Assembly (NCBI RefSeq): GCF_025947065.1
Contig: NZ_CP109994.1
Coordinates: 744,001-808,000 of the forward strand
DNA: 64,000 nt
From: Flavobacterium sp. N1736
GTDB taxonomy: Bacteria; Bacteroidota; Bacteroidia; Flavobacteriales; Flavobacteriaceae
Direction of reading: 5' to 3'
The translations under genes were made by a program, and so were the position numbers. Numbering within the stretch: position 1 is the stretch's first letter; each line of letters begins with the position of its first letter. A model generated the notes under the pieces. The model had not been told where the DNA came from. It saw only the letters and a list, made by a program, of their open reading frames with translations, and made no database searches. Shown in pieces: positions 48,867 to 57,400 of this stretch.

Positions 48867-49865
48867 ATGATTTTTTCTTTAATTATACCCGTGTATAATC
48901 GTCCGGATGAAGTTGATGAACTTTTAGAAAGCCTTACAAAATCAGACTATCAGGAAGCTTTTGAAATTGTTCTTGTAGAAGATGGTTCTTCAATTCCTTG
49001 CAAAGATGTTGTCATGACATATCAGGGAAAATTGAATATTTCCTATTATTTTAAGGAAAATTCAGGCCCGGGAGATTCACGCAATTTTGGTATGCAAAAG
49101 GCCAGAGGTGATTATTTTATCATTTTTGATTCAGATTGTATAATTCCTCCAAATTATTTAACCGAGGTTAAAAAAGAATTAGACAAAAGTTATGTAGATT
49201 GTTTTGGAGGTCCGGACAGAGCTTTAGCCAGTTTTTCGGATATTCAAAAAGCAATTAATTTTGCCATGACATCTTTTCTTACAACTGGCGGAATTCGCGG
49301 TGGATCTGAAAAAATCAATAAATTTCAGCCTCGTAGTTTTAATATGGGAATTTCTAAGAAAGCTTTTGAAGCTTCAAATGGTTTTGGTAACATTCATCCT
49401 GGCGAAGATCCTGATTTATCGATCCGTTTATGGAACCTTGGTTTTGAAACCAGACTGTTTCCAGAGGCTTTTGTATACCATAAACGCAGAATTGACTGGG
49501 AAAAATTCGCTGTTCAGGTAAATAAATTTGGCAAAGCAAGACCAATATTAAATAGCTGGTATCCAGAACATAATAAGTTAACTTTCTTCTTTCCAACCGT
49601 ATTTATATTAGGATTATTATTAGCTTTTTTACTATTAATTTTCAATATTGATATTTTATTACAATTATATTTTGTATATTTCGTTATAATTTTTCTTACA
49701 GCGAGCATTCAGAATAAAAGCATTAAAATTGGATATTTATCTGTTATTGCTGTGTGGAAACAATTTTACGGTTACGGAATAGGTTTTTTAGAATCTTTCA
49801 TAAAAATTATCATTTTAAAGAAAAAACCACAAGAAGCTTTTCCTCGTATGTTTTTTAAAGTATAG
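48867..49865 (+). CDS. Family 2 glycosyltransferase, membrane-anchored
   Basis: 332 residues. The GT-A domain (about 1-235) shows FSLIIPVYNRPDEVDELLES, the nucleotide-binding VLVEDGSS, GPGDSRNFGMQKARGDYFII followed by a DxD-type FDSDC, FNMGISKKAFEASNGFG and GEDPDLSIRLWNLGF, the acidic active-site helix. Two to three hydrophobic segments follow (about 245-300), which would hold it at the inner membrane. Donor and acceptor are unknown; polysaccharide or glycolipid synthesis is the usual setting. The stop is 1 bp before coaE, so the genes are co-transcribed. Confidence 0.9.
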   Translation: MIFSLIIPVYNRPDEVDELLESLTKSDYQEAFEIVLVEDGSSIPCKDVVMTYQGKLNISYYFKENSGPGDSRNFGMQKARGDYFIIFDSDCIIPPNYLTEVKKELDKSYVDCFGGPDRALASFSDIQKAINFAMTSFLTTGGIRGGSEKINKFQPRSFNMGISKKAFEASNGFGNIHPGEDPDLSIRLWNLGFETRLFPEAFVYHKRRIDWEKFAVQVNKFGKARPILNSWYPEHNKLTFFFPTVFILGLLLAFLLLIFNIDILLQLYFVYFVIIFLTASIQNKSIKIGYLSVIAVWKQFYGYGIGFLESFIKIIILKKKPQEAFPRMFFKV

Positions 49866-49866
49866 T

Positions 49867-50463
49867 ATGACAAAAGTTATTGGTTTAACGGGAGGAATTG
49901 GTAGTGGAAAAACAACCATTGCGAATTATTTTCAAGAAATGGGAATTCCTGTTTACATTGCTGATGACGGAGCCAAAAGAGTAATGCAGTCTGAAGAAAT
50001 TATTGATCAGATAAAAACAGCATTTGGAGAAGCCTTATTTGAAAACAATATTTTAAATCGTGCTAAACTTGCTGAAATTGTATTCAATGATAAAAACAAA
50101 TTGGAACAATTAAATGCAATTGTACATCCGGCTGTAAAAAAGGATTTTGAGGTATGGTTATTGCAACATAAAAAATATCAATATATAATTTATGAAGTTG
50201 CCATTTTATTTGAAAGTGGGCGATATAAAGATTGTGATCTTATTATAACAGTCACTGCACCGGAAGAAATAAGAATAAAAAGAGTTTTAGAGCGCGATAA
50301 TACTACAAGGGAGCAGGTTTTAAGCCGAATGAAAATGCAATGGAATGATGAAAATCGAATTTCAAGAAGCAATTTTGTTATTAATAACGATAATCTTAAA
50401 AATGCTAAGGAAGAAGTTGTTAAAATTCTTAAAATTTTAGATATTAAACAAAATCAGTCTTAA
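49867..50463 (+). CDS. coaE: Dephospho-CoA kinase
   Basis: 198 residues, normal for CoaE, which phosphorylates dephospho-CoA in the last step of coenzyme A synthesis. Features are the P-loop GLTGGIGSGKTTIANYFQEM, the DDGAKRVM motif of the CoA domain, LNAIVHPAVKKDFE, and the lid region ITVTAPEEIRIKRVLERDNT followed by RMKMQWNDENR. It starts 1 bp after the glycosyltransferase stop codon. Confidence 0.97.
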   Translation: MTKVIGLTGGIGSGKTTIANYFQEMGIPVYIADDGAKRVMQSEEIIDQIKTAFGEALFENNILNRAKLAEIVFNDKNKLEQLNAIVHPAVKKDFEVWLLQHKKYQYIIYEVAILFESGRYKDCDLIITVTAPEEIRIKRVLERDNTTREQVLSRMKMQWNDENRISRSNFVINNDNLKNAKEEVVKILKILDIKQNQS

Positions 50464-50509
50464 ATGTTAATATTTGGTTAATGTATTATTTAGTATATTG
50501 TTAAAATAT

Positions 50510-50517
50510 TAATTTTG
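50510..50517 (+). promoter_or_regulatory. -7 promoter box next to the histidine kinase start
   Basis: An exact TAnnTTTG match (TAATTTTG) that ends 5 bp before the kinase ATG. No TTG lies at the expected distance upstream. If used, the transcript would have almost no leader. Confidence 0.4.
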
Positions 50518-50522
50518 TTTCG

Positions 50523-52109
50523 ATGAATAAATTATTTTTTAGAATACTTGTTTTATTGATGAGCTTGTCCTTAATAGGGATAATTCTGGTTCAGGTATTT
50601 TGGTTCAATTCTTCGTTCAAAAATAATGACGAACAATTTAAATACCACGTTACCCAGGTAATTGGAAATGTTGCTGATAAACTTGAACAGCAAGAGGAGT
50701 ATAGCTTTTATGACAAATACAATCGTATAAAAGACAGTACAGGCAAAATTCCTAAAAAAGAAGACTTACTTGAAGTTTTATACGTTCAAAGAAATACAAA
50801 GACAAATAAAACAATAGTTTATTCAAATACACTTACATCTGAAGATTACGATATAAGTGGATCACTTTTTAACAAAAAGTTTAGCAGCGAAAGATTTAAA
50901 AATTTTAGCTCAAAACGAGTAACTGAAGTTTATAATAACAATAATAATATCGATAATAATACTTTAGGACAAAGTATTATACCAGATTTAAAAATAGAAA
51001 AATCAGGCAGCTTAGATATTCTAAATAAAGTTCAACAGCAGATTCAATACAAAGATATTGCTTCACTTACTCCGATTGAAGGAAGAATTACAAAAGATAA
51101 GTTACAAAAACTATTAAAAAAAGAATTAGAAGAATATGGCGTAAAAACCAAGTTCGAATTTGGCGTTCTTAATAGTGGTTTAGCAACAAAAATAAAATCG
51201 GATGGTTTTCATTACGATAAAGATGCAAGTTATCACATACCAATATATACTGATAATGAAGGAAATAGTAAATATGAATTATTTATAACTTTTCCTCACA
51301 AGAAAAAATTTCTATTGTCAGAGTTATTAAGTATAACCATATTATCGATCATATTTACACTGATCATAATAATAGCTTATACAAGTGCATTGAACCAATT
51401 GTTGCGTCAAAAGCATATTTCTGAAATCAAAACAGATTTTATAAATAATATGACGCATGAGTTTAAAACGCCAATTGCAACAATAAACTTAGCATTAGAT
51501 GCGATCAGAAATCCAAAAATTATAGAAGATAAAGAAAAAGTTTTCCGCTATCTTCAAATGATAAGAGATGAAAATAAACGAATGCACGCTCAGGTAGAAA
51601 ATGTTCTTCGAATTTCGAAATTAGAAAAAAGAGAACTGGATATTACAAAAGAGCCAACAGCCATTCATGATATAATTGATGATGCAATCGAACACGTAAA
51701 TCTAATTTTAGAAGATAGACACGGATCTGTTGTAAAACATCTAAATGCCGCGAGAACAACATGTTTGGTAAATGAAGTTCATTTTACAAATGTCTTGGTA
51801 AATATTTTAGAAAATGCAATAAAATATTCTCCGGATGTTCCAGAAATTGAAATTTTTACAGAAAACGTTAAAGACATGATTCTGATAAAAGTTAAAGATA
51901 ACGGACTTGGTATGAGTAAGATAGCTCAAAAAAGAGTTTTTGAGAAGTTTTATAGAGAACATACAGGAGATTTACATAATGTAAAAGGACACGGTTTAGG
52001 TCTGGCTTATGTAAAAAGAATAGTTGAGGATCACAATGGTCAAGTATATGTTGAAAGCGAAAAAGGAAAAGGTAGCACCTTTATAATAAAAATACCATTA
52101 ATAAATTAA
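50523..52109 (+). CDS. Sensor histidine kinase (RprX-like)
   Basis: 528 residues. A membrane helix at about 7-29, a periplasmic sensor region of about 240 residues without recognised domain, and a second membrane helix at about 268-290 precede the kinase. The dimerisation/phospho-acceptor domain has H312 in NNMTHEFKTPIATINLALDA. The ATPase domain has the N box NILENAIKYSPD, G1 KVKDNGLGMS, the F box FEKFYRE and G2 GHGLGLAYVKRI. The regulator gene follows 3 bp later. The pair resembles RprX/RprY of Bacteroides in order and architecture; its signal and targets are unknown. Confidence 0.94.
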   Translation: MNKLFFRILVLLMSLSLIGIILVQVFWFNSSFKNNDEQFKYHVTQVIGNVADKLEQQEEYSFYDKYNRIKDSTGKIPKKEDLLEVLYVQRNTKTNKTIVYSNTLTSEDYDISGSLFNKKFSSERFKNFSSKRVTEVYNNNNNIDNNTLGQSIIPDLKIEKSGSLDILNKVQQQIQYKDIASLTPIEGRITKDKLQKLLKKELEEYGVKTKFEFGVLNSGLATKIKSDGFHYDKDASYHIPIYTDNEGNSKYELFITFPHKKKFLLSELLSITILSIIFTLIIIIAYTSALNQLLRQKHISEIKTDFINNMTHEFKTPIATINLALDAIRNPKIIEDKEKVFRYLQMIRDENKRMHAQVENVLRISKLEKRELDITKEPTAIHDIIDDAIEHVNLILEDRHGSVVKHLNAARTTCLVNEVHFTNVLVNILENAIKYSPDVPEIEIFTENVKDMILIKVKDNGLGMSKIAQKRVFEKFYREHTGDLHNVKGHGLGLAYVKRIVEDHNGQVYVESEKGKGSTFIIKIPLIN

Positions 52110-52112
52110 AAT

Positions 52113-52829
52113 ATGGAAAATAATAACAAAAGAATACTTTTAGTAGAAGATGACCTTAATTTTGGGGCAGTTCTTAAAGATTATCTAATGTTAAATGACT
52201 TTGAAGTTACTTTAGCTAAAAACGGTATGGAAGGTTTCGAGAAATTCAAGAAGGACGTATATGACTTATGCATTCTTGATGTAATGATGCCTTATAAAGA
52301 TGGTTATACTTTAGCCAAAGAGATTAGAGAAAAAAATAGCGAAGTGCCAATTATATTTTTAACAGCAAAATCTATGAAAGAAGATGTGTTAAAAGGGTAT
52401 AAAGCCGGTGCTGATGATTACTTGAATAAACCTTTTGATTCAGAAGTGTTATTGATGAAAATCAAAGCTATTATCCAAAGAAAATCGGCAGATACAAAAG
52501 CAGAACAAGTTCAGTTTGAGTTTAATATTGGTAAATTCCACTTAAATTCTAAACTTAGATTTTTAACTTTTGAAAACGACGAACCAATTAAGTTATCTCC
52601 AAAAGAGAACGAATTGCTTAAAATGTTAATTCTTCATGAAAATGATTTAATGCCAAGAGAATTAGCGTTAACAAAAATCTGGAGAGATGACAACTATTTT
52701 ACTTCAAGAAGTATGGATGTTTACATCGCTAAATTAAGAAAATATCTAAAATCTGATGAAGATGTTGAAATTCTTAACATTCACGGAGAAGGTTTCAGAT
52801 TAGTTGTTAAAAGCAAAGTAACTGAATAA
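52113..52829 (+). CDS. OmpR-family response regulator (RprY-like)
   Basis: 238 residues: receiver domain (about 1-120) with the acidic VEDD pocket, phospho-acceptor D56 in LCILDVMMPYKDG, FLTAKS and the Lys in YLNKPFDSEV; then an OmpR/PhoB winged helix (about 135-235) with KLSPKENELLKMLI and FTSRSMDVYIAKLRKYLKSD ending in GEGFRLVV. It is translationally linked to the kinase and closed by a terminator at 52864. Confidence 0.95.
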   Translation: MENNNKRILLVEDDLNFGAVLKDYLMLNDFEVTLAKNGMEGFEKFKKDVYDLCILDVMMPYKDGYTLAKEIREKNSEVPIIFLTAKSMKEDVLKGYKAGADDYLNKPFDSEVLLMKIKAIIQRKSADTKAEQVQFEFNIGKFHLNSKLRFLTFENDEPIKLSPKENELLKMLILHENDLMPRELALTKIWRDDNYFTSRSMDVYIAKLRKYLKSDEDVEILNIHGEGFRLVVKSKVTE

Positions 52830-52863
52830 GTATCTAATACAAACTAGTTCATCCAAAAAATAG

Positions 52864-52892
52864 AAAGCCCTGAGAAATCAGGGCTTTTTTTA
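52864..52892 (+). terminator. Rho-independent terminator after the two-component system
   Basis: AAAGCCCTGA, loop GAAA, TCAGGGCTTT and more T residues: a 10-bp perfect stem with a GNRA-type loop, 34 bp after the regulator's stop. Confidence 0.93.
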
Positions 52893-52913
52893 TGTTAATC
52901 TGTGGCGAATAAA

Positions 52914-53660
52914 TTATTTCCAATGTAATTCTAAAGCAAAACACGTCTTTTCGCCTTTTGTAATACTAAATGTTGCTGTAGTATGATCATCATCTTCACT
53001 TTCATGAATAACGACATTATCTTTAAGAGAAAGCTCTTTCATAAAGTTCATTTCAAAGCTTTTTACCTCTTGTTTTAATATTCGTTTTTCATCAACATGA
53101 TCAAGGCACCATTCTAAATACTTGACATTATTAACATGATTTACAATATCTAAATCTGATAAATAAACTGTTTTTTCAAAAATCGCTCCTTTTTCGTGAT
53201 TGATGTTTATTTTTGAAAATCCTTCCTTTGTAGCACGATTTTCAGGAAACAATTCAAAATGTTCGTATGGTAAAGCCAACGCTTCAGGACGACGCATTTG
53301 TGTATTAAAAACCGCCCAATACGTTTCGCAGCCTACTATTTTTTTACCATTTACGTACATTTCCAAAGCACGAACCGAACGCGAATTTTCTAAACTATTG
53401 ATCCATGTTTTTACAGTAACAATATCCTGCCATTTTGGTAAAGCGCTAATTTCAACACGCATTCTGCTTAAAACCCAAGCCTGGTGAAATTCCTGCATAT
53501 CAAAAAAACTGATGCCGCCAACTTCAGAATGTGCGGCCGCAGTTAGTTGCAAAATATTACATAAGTCAGTATATTTTAAGAAACCATTTGGCGTGCATTG
53601 TGTAAAATTGATTTCCCAGTCTTTACTTAAAACTGAAGTGAAATTTAGTGATATTGGCAT
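52914..53660 (-). CDS. Acyl-ACP thioesterase (FatA/FatB-like, double hotdog)
   Basis: 248 residues, two tandem hotdog folds. Features include the N-terminal hotdog with DLCNILQLTAAAHSEVGG and AWVLSRMRVEISALPKWQDI, then VTVKTWINSL. The second hotdog has the catalytic-type segment DLDIVNHVNNVKYLEWCLDH, where the Asn-x-His and following acidic residues match bacterial acyl-ACP thioesterases. Such enzymes release fatty acids from acyl carrier protein. It is encoded 25 bp downstream of miaA on the minus strand. Confidence 0.9.
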   Translation of the reverse strand: MPISLNFTSVLSKDWEINFTQCTPNGFLKYTDLCNILQLTAAAHSEVGGISFFDMQEFHQAWVLSRMRVEISALPKWQDIVTVKTWINSLENSRSVRALEMYVNGKKIVGCETYWAVFNTQMRRPEALALPYEHFELFPENRATKEGFSKININHEKGAIFEKTVYLSDLDIVNHVNNVKYLEWCLDHVDEKRILKQEVKSFEMNFMKELSLKDNVVIHESEDDDHTTATFSITKGEKTCFALELHWK

Positions 53661-53685
53661 TTTTTAATTTTATATTTTTTTGATA

Positions 53686-54603
53686 TTATATTTTAGATTG
53701 AATAAACGAAATGATTTCGTTTTTTGGTGTAGCATAATCAAACCATTTTGTGGTTTCATTTCGCTTAAACCAGGTAAGTTGTCTCTTAGAAAAACGTCGG
53801 GTATTTTTTTTGATTTCTTCAATTGCGAATGGCAACGAAAAATCTCCGTCAAAATAACTAAATAATTCTCTATAACCCACAGTTTGCAGCGCATTTAACG
53901 CTTTATTTGGATACAAAGCTTTTGCTTCATCTAATAAACCTTCGTTCATCATGATGTCAACACGTTGATTAATACGGTCGTAAATGACGTGTCTGTCAGC
54001 TTCCAGACCAATTAAAACAGGAGTGAAGTTTCTGTTATTTTTCTTTTGATTTAAGAAGGATGAATATGGTTTTTGTGTTCCGATGCAGACTTCTACGAAA
54101 CGCATCATTCGTTGCGGATTTTGTAAAGTCTGTGGATTTTCTTCCGTTATTTTTTGAAAATATTCCGGATCTAAAAGCTGTAATTGTTCTTGTAGATAAT
54201 TGATTCCGAGTTTTTCGTAGTTTGAATTTACTTCAGTTCTTATCGAAGAATCAATTTCAGGAAATTCATCAAAACCTTTTAAAATAGCATCGACATATAA
54301 TCCTGAACCGCCAATTAAAATAGCGTAATCTTTGTTCTGAAATAATTCTTCTAATTTAAGAAGCGCTTCTTTTTCGTAATCGCCAACGGTATAATTTTCG
54401 AAAATTGATTTATTTTGAATAAAATGATGTTTGGCTGAATTAAGTTCTTCCTGATTTGGAACGGCTGTACCAATAGTCATTTCTTTAAAAAACTGACGAC
54501 TGTCACAAGAAATTATTTCACATTTAAAATGTTGTGCCAAAGCAATACTCAAGGCTGTTTTGCCTATAGCTGTTGGTCCGACAATGGTAATTAAGTATTT
54601 CAT
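53686..54603 (-). CDS. miaA: tRNA dimethylallyltransferase
   Basis: I start at the ATG at 54603 (MKYLITIVGPTAIGKTALSI), which puts the P-loop GPTAIGKT at residues 9-16 as in other MiaA proteins; the frame is open 11 codons further up without similarity. The 305-residue enzyme adds a dimethylallyl group to A37 of tRNAs that read U-starting codons. Other motifs are ISCDSRQFFKEMTIGTA (catalytic Asp), LIGGSGLYVDAILKG, NPQRMMRFVEV and TVGYRELFSYFDG, followed by TRRFSKRQLTWFKR. Confidence 0.96.
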   Translation of the reverse strand: MKYLITIVGPTAIGKTALSIALAQHFKCEIISCDSRQFFKEMTIGTAVPNQEELNSAKHHFIQNKSIFENYTVGDYEKEALLKLEELFQNKDYAILIGGSGLYVDAILKGFDEFPEIDSSIRTEVNSNYEKLGINYLQEQLQLLDPEYFQKITEENPQTLQNPQRMMRFVEVCIGTQKPYSSFLNQKKNNRNFTPVLIGLEADRHVIYDRINQRVDIMMNEGLLDEAKALYPNKALNALQTVGYRELFSYFDGDFSLPFAIEEIKKNTRRFSKRQLTWFKRNETTKWFDYATPKNEIISFIQSKI

Positions 54604-54680
54604 ATTTTTTAGCCCAGATGGAAATAAAAACAACAAACGTAAGAATGAGTTGTAATGTACAGCTGGAATAGCTTCTTAAA

Positions 54681-55517
54681 TTAATTGGGTAATTCTGTTC
54701 CGCATTCATAACAATATTTTGCGTTATCAAAATGAATTTGCGCATGGCATTTTTTGCAGCTTTTTTTTCCGCTAACTGAATTGTTTTTTAGGCTGCTTTT
54801 TGCAAATTCAGCAGTTACGATTCCGGTTGGTACAGCTATAATTCCGTAACCTAAAATCATTACTAATGCCGCAATGAATTGTCCTAATGGTGTTTGTGGA
54901 GAGATATCGCCATAGCCAACAGTAGTTAAAGTTACAATTGTCCAGTAAATACTCATTGGTATGCTGGTGAATCCAGATGTTCTGCCTTCGACTAAGTACA
55001 TAATTGAACCAATTATTATAGTGCTAATGAGAACAAAATAGATAAAAACCAGAATTTTTTCTTTGCTGGCTTCGATCGCCTCACGAAGTTGTATGGATTG
55101 ATGTGAGATTTGTGGAATATGTAAAATCTTGAACAATCTAAAGAAACGCAGTGCTCTTACAATAGATAAAATGCTCGCTCCTGGAAAAAATATCGATAAA
55201 TACATGGGTAATACAGCAAGCAGATCAATGATTCCGTAGAAGCTGAAAACATATTTTACCGGTTTTTGTATTGAAATAATGCGTAAAATATATTCAATGG
55301 TAAAAAACACAGTTATAACCCATTCACAGATAATAAGTTGCGAATGATATTTTTGATTAATTCCCTGTACTGTTTCCATCATGATTAACAGAACACTCAG
55401 CAAAATTAGTCCAAGAAGTACTAAATCAAACATTCTTCCTAAAATGGTATTGGTACCATATAGAATGATTTTGATTTTTTCCCGAAAGATTTCGTATTTT
55501 GATTTCACTTTACCCAT
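54681..55517 (-). CDS. Voltage-gated-type potassium channel with C-terminal zinc ribbon
   Basis: 278 residues. Six membrane helices with an S4-like segment SIVRALRFFRLFKI, and the K+ selectivity filter TTVGYGD in SIYWTIVTLTTVGYGDISPQ, define a six-helix Kv-type channel. The cytosolic C-terminus has an unusual treble-clef or zinc-ribbon tail with two Cys pairs, CKKCHAQIHFDNAKYCYECG (about residues 253-272). This tail could bind zinc and sense metal or redox state; that is inference. No regulatory domain (RCK, cNMP) is present. It lies between miaA and the DnaQ-GIY-YIG gene. Confidence 0.92.
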   Translation of the reverse strand: MGKVKSKYEIFREKIKIILYGTNTILGRMFDLVLLGLILLSVLLIMMETVQGINQKYHSQLIICEWVITVFFTIEYILRIISIQKPVKYVFSFYGIIDLLAVLPMYLSIFFPGASILSIVRALRFFRLFKILHIPQISHQSIQLREAIEASKEKILVFIYFVLISTIIIGSIMYLVEGRTSGFTSIPMSIYWTIVTLTTVGYGDISPQTPLGQFIAALVMILGYGIIAVPTGIVTAEFAKSSLKNNSVSGKKSCKKCHAQIHFDNAKYCYECGTELPN

Positions 55518-55547
55518 ATCGACAAAGATAATGAAAGTTTAGTTGTG

Positions 55548-56909
55548 TTAAAAATGAAGAATTTTAACTGATTTACTTTTACGGATGTATTGCTGGATAA
55601 TGTTTTTAACATCCCGATTGTTTTGCATTGGAATTAATATGTTTTTTAAGATATCGATATTCGTAATCTGATAATTCAAATCATAATAGGCGTATCCTTT
55701 ATATTGTCCGTTTTCGATTAATACGGCGCTGCGTTCGTTTATGTTTCGGCCTCTGTCAATAATAATCATGCTTTTGTTTTCAAAACTATTTTCAGAGATA
55801 AATTCCTGCACGCGGGCATTATATATTTCGGGTGTGATTTCGCCAATGCAGGCGCCGTCACATTCTTTTATTTTATATTGAAAACATTCTTTTTTACTTT
55901 GATATAAACCTGTCAGTTTTTGGCATAAATGATATTTCGCAGTGAATTTGAAAAGCATATTTTTTCCTTCCTGTAAAGAAATAAAAGATGTAATTTCTTT
56001 TTTACGGCCATCTGCTTTTTGAAGTTTTAAATTCAAATATCCGTTTGAATCTTTTTCTGTATATAAGGCAAACGGAAAAAAAGTTTTTTTCTGTGAGCGA
56101 TTGTGCCTTGGGCGGTTTACTTTTATTTCCTCGCTTTCTTTCAATAAAGCAATTAATTCGCTTCCGGTTTCATCATAAGTAATGGTAAAAACTTCTGCCT
56201 GAATTTTTTTACTTTTGGTTGTAATCCCTGTAAAATGCTGGTTTACTCTTTTCCGAATATTTTGGCTTTTGCCGATGTAAATTAATGTACCGCCTTCATT
56301 ATAAATATAATAAATGCCGGTTTTAGAAGGCATTTGTCCTACCAAATCCATTAATTTTGGAGAAATTCCTTTTTCAACTTCCAGCTTTATAAAATCTTTT
56401 ACGATTGTTTTTTCCAGATCTTTTTCAAGAAGCATTTTGAAAAGTTTTGTAGTTGCCATTGCATCTCCGCTGGCACGATGTCTGTCTGCCATTGGAATTC
56501 CAAGTGCTCGAACTAATTTTCCTAAGCTATAAGAAGGTTGTTCCGGAATTAATTTTTTAGCAAGTTCTACGGTACAAAGTGTTTTGGCTTCAAAATCGTA
56601 GCCCAAACGTCTGAATTCGGTACGTAAAATTCTATAATCAAATGAGGCGTTATGAGCAACAATAATGCAGTCAGAAGTAATTTCAATAATTCGTTTCGCA
56701 ACTTCAAAAAACTTTGGTGCCGAACGTAACATGGCATTATTGATCCCCGTTAATTTTACCACAAAGGGCTGAATCGGAATTTCAGGATTAACAAGACTAA
56801 TAAATTGGTCAACTACTTCGTGTCCATCAAATTTATAAATGGCGATTTCGGTAATTCCTTCTTCATTAAACTGGCCTCCAGTAGTTTCTATGTCTAGTAT
56901 TGCGTACAT
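55548..56909 (-). CDS. DnaQ-like 3'-5' exonuclease fused to a GIY-YIG (UvrC/Cho-like) nuclease
   Basis: I start at the ATG at 56909 (MYAILDIETTGGQ), which gives 453 residues. The DEDDh exonuclease domain (about 1-165) has DIETTGG, the VAHNASFDYRILRTEF block and HRASGDAMATTKLF. A GIY-YIG domain follows (about 195-275), with TGIYYIYNEGGTLIYIGKSQ and IRKRVNQHF. The rest resembles the Cho/UvrC-type region with Cys at GLYQSKKECFQYKIKECDGA followed by CIGEI. Such fusions are known in Bacteroidota and Actinobacteria, where they are thought to act in nucleotide-excision-type repair. Function here is inferred. Confidence 0.9.
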   Translation of the reverse strand: MYAILDIETTGGQFNEEGITEIAIYKFDGHEVVDQFISLVNPEIPIQPFVVKLTGINNAMLRSAPKFFEVAKRIIEITSDCIIVAHNASFDYRILRTEFRRLGYDFEAKTLCTVELAKKLIPEQPSYSLGKLVRALGIPMADRHRASGDAMATTKLFKMLLEKDLEKTIVKDFIKLEVEKGISPKLMDLVGQMPSKTGIYYIYNEGGTLIYIGKSQNIRKRVNQHFTGITTKSKKIQAEVFTITYDETGSELIALLKESEEIKVNRPRHNRSQKKTFFPFALYTEKDSNGYLNLKLQKADGRKKEITSFISLQEGKNMLFKFTAKYHLCQKLTGLYQSKKECFQYKIKECDGACIGEITPEIYNARVQEFISENSFENKSMIIIDRGRNINERSAVLIENGQYKGYAYYDLNYQITNIDILKNILIPMQNNRDVKNIIQQYIRKSKSVKILHF

Positions 56910-57007
56910 TTTCAATGTCAATATCAATAACAAAAATCAATTACAATGTCAAAAATCAATATTTAAAATTGAATTTTGTTATTGATATTATGATTGTCAT
57001 TGAAAAT
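56908..57007. repeat. Inverted-repeat hairpin left of the four-helix-bundle gene
   Basis: ATTTTCAATG-TCAAT-ATCAATAACAAAA (56908-56935) pairs with the reverse complement at 56974-57007, which has a six-base insertion in the middle. Between them is CAATGTCAAAAATCAAT (56944-56960). The left arm overlaps the exonuclease start codon and the right arm reaches the stop codon of the four-helix-bundle gene. Confidence 0.6.
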
Positions 57008-57354
57008 TATTTTTTATTTATTATCATTTTTGATGAAATTGCTACAAGTTGTTCAACTTCAATTAGAAGTTTATTTCTTTTATCGTTATCATCTTCTTTA
57101 ATATAATCTAGAATTTTTAATGAGTTTCTTGACTCTTTTAACTCTTTTACGACTAATGAAACTTTAAAAATAAAATCTTTATCGGTAATTGTGCCTTGTG
57201 CTTCCCCAAAATTTAAGGATGCACTTCCAGATGATCTTATTAATTGATTTTTATAATATTCATTTTCAAATAATCTTTCTAATTGTCTTGTAAAAAAAAT
57301 GCATTCTCCTGCAAAGCGAACTAATCGATCTTCAAAATTGAATATTTTTTCCAT
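57007..57354 (-). CDS. Four-helix-bundle protein (23S rRNA intervening-sequence / bAvd-like family)
   Basis: 115 residues, all alpha. The opening FNFEDRLVRFAGECIFFTRQ, followed by KNQLIRSSGSASLNFGEAQG and KVSLVVKELKESRNSLKIL, is the standard pattern of the IVS/four-helix-bundle family. Members were first found in intervening sequences of 23S rRNA genes and are related to the Avd accessory protein of diversity-generating retroelements; their function as free genes is unclear. The gene interrupts a run of housekeeping genes and is bracketed by nested inverted repeats. No reverse transcriptase is nearby. Confidence 0.9.
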   Translation of the reverse strand: MEKIFNFEDRLVRFAGECIFFTRQLERLFENEYYKNQLIRSSGSASLNFGEAQGTITDKDFIFKVSLVVKELKESRNSLKILDYIKEDDNDKRNKLLIEVEQLVAISSKMIINKK

Positions 57355-57397
57355 TTAATTATTGATTTTTGACTTTTGCAATTGACATTGATTTTTT
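57355..57397. repeat. Right inverted-repeat flank of the four-helix-bundle gene
   Basis: ATTGATTTTTGAC (57361-57373) and ATTGACATTG (57381-57390) are exact reverse complements of GTCAAAAATCAAT (56948-56960) and CAATGTCAAT (56913-56922) on the other side of the gene. Their order is mirrored too, so the two flanks form nested inverted repeats around the coding region. Confidence 0.6.
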
Positions 57398-57400
57398 TGA

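Noticed and set aside
57007..57354. A diversity-generating retroelement (the four-helix bundle as Avd)
   Set aside because: No reverse transcriptase, template repeat or variable repeat was seen nearby; the protein family alone is not enough.
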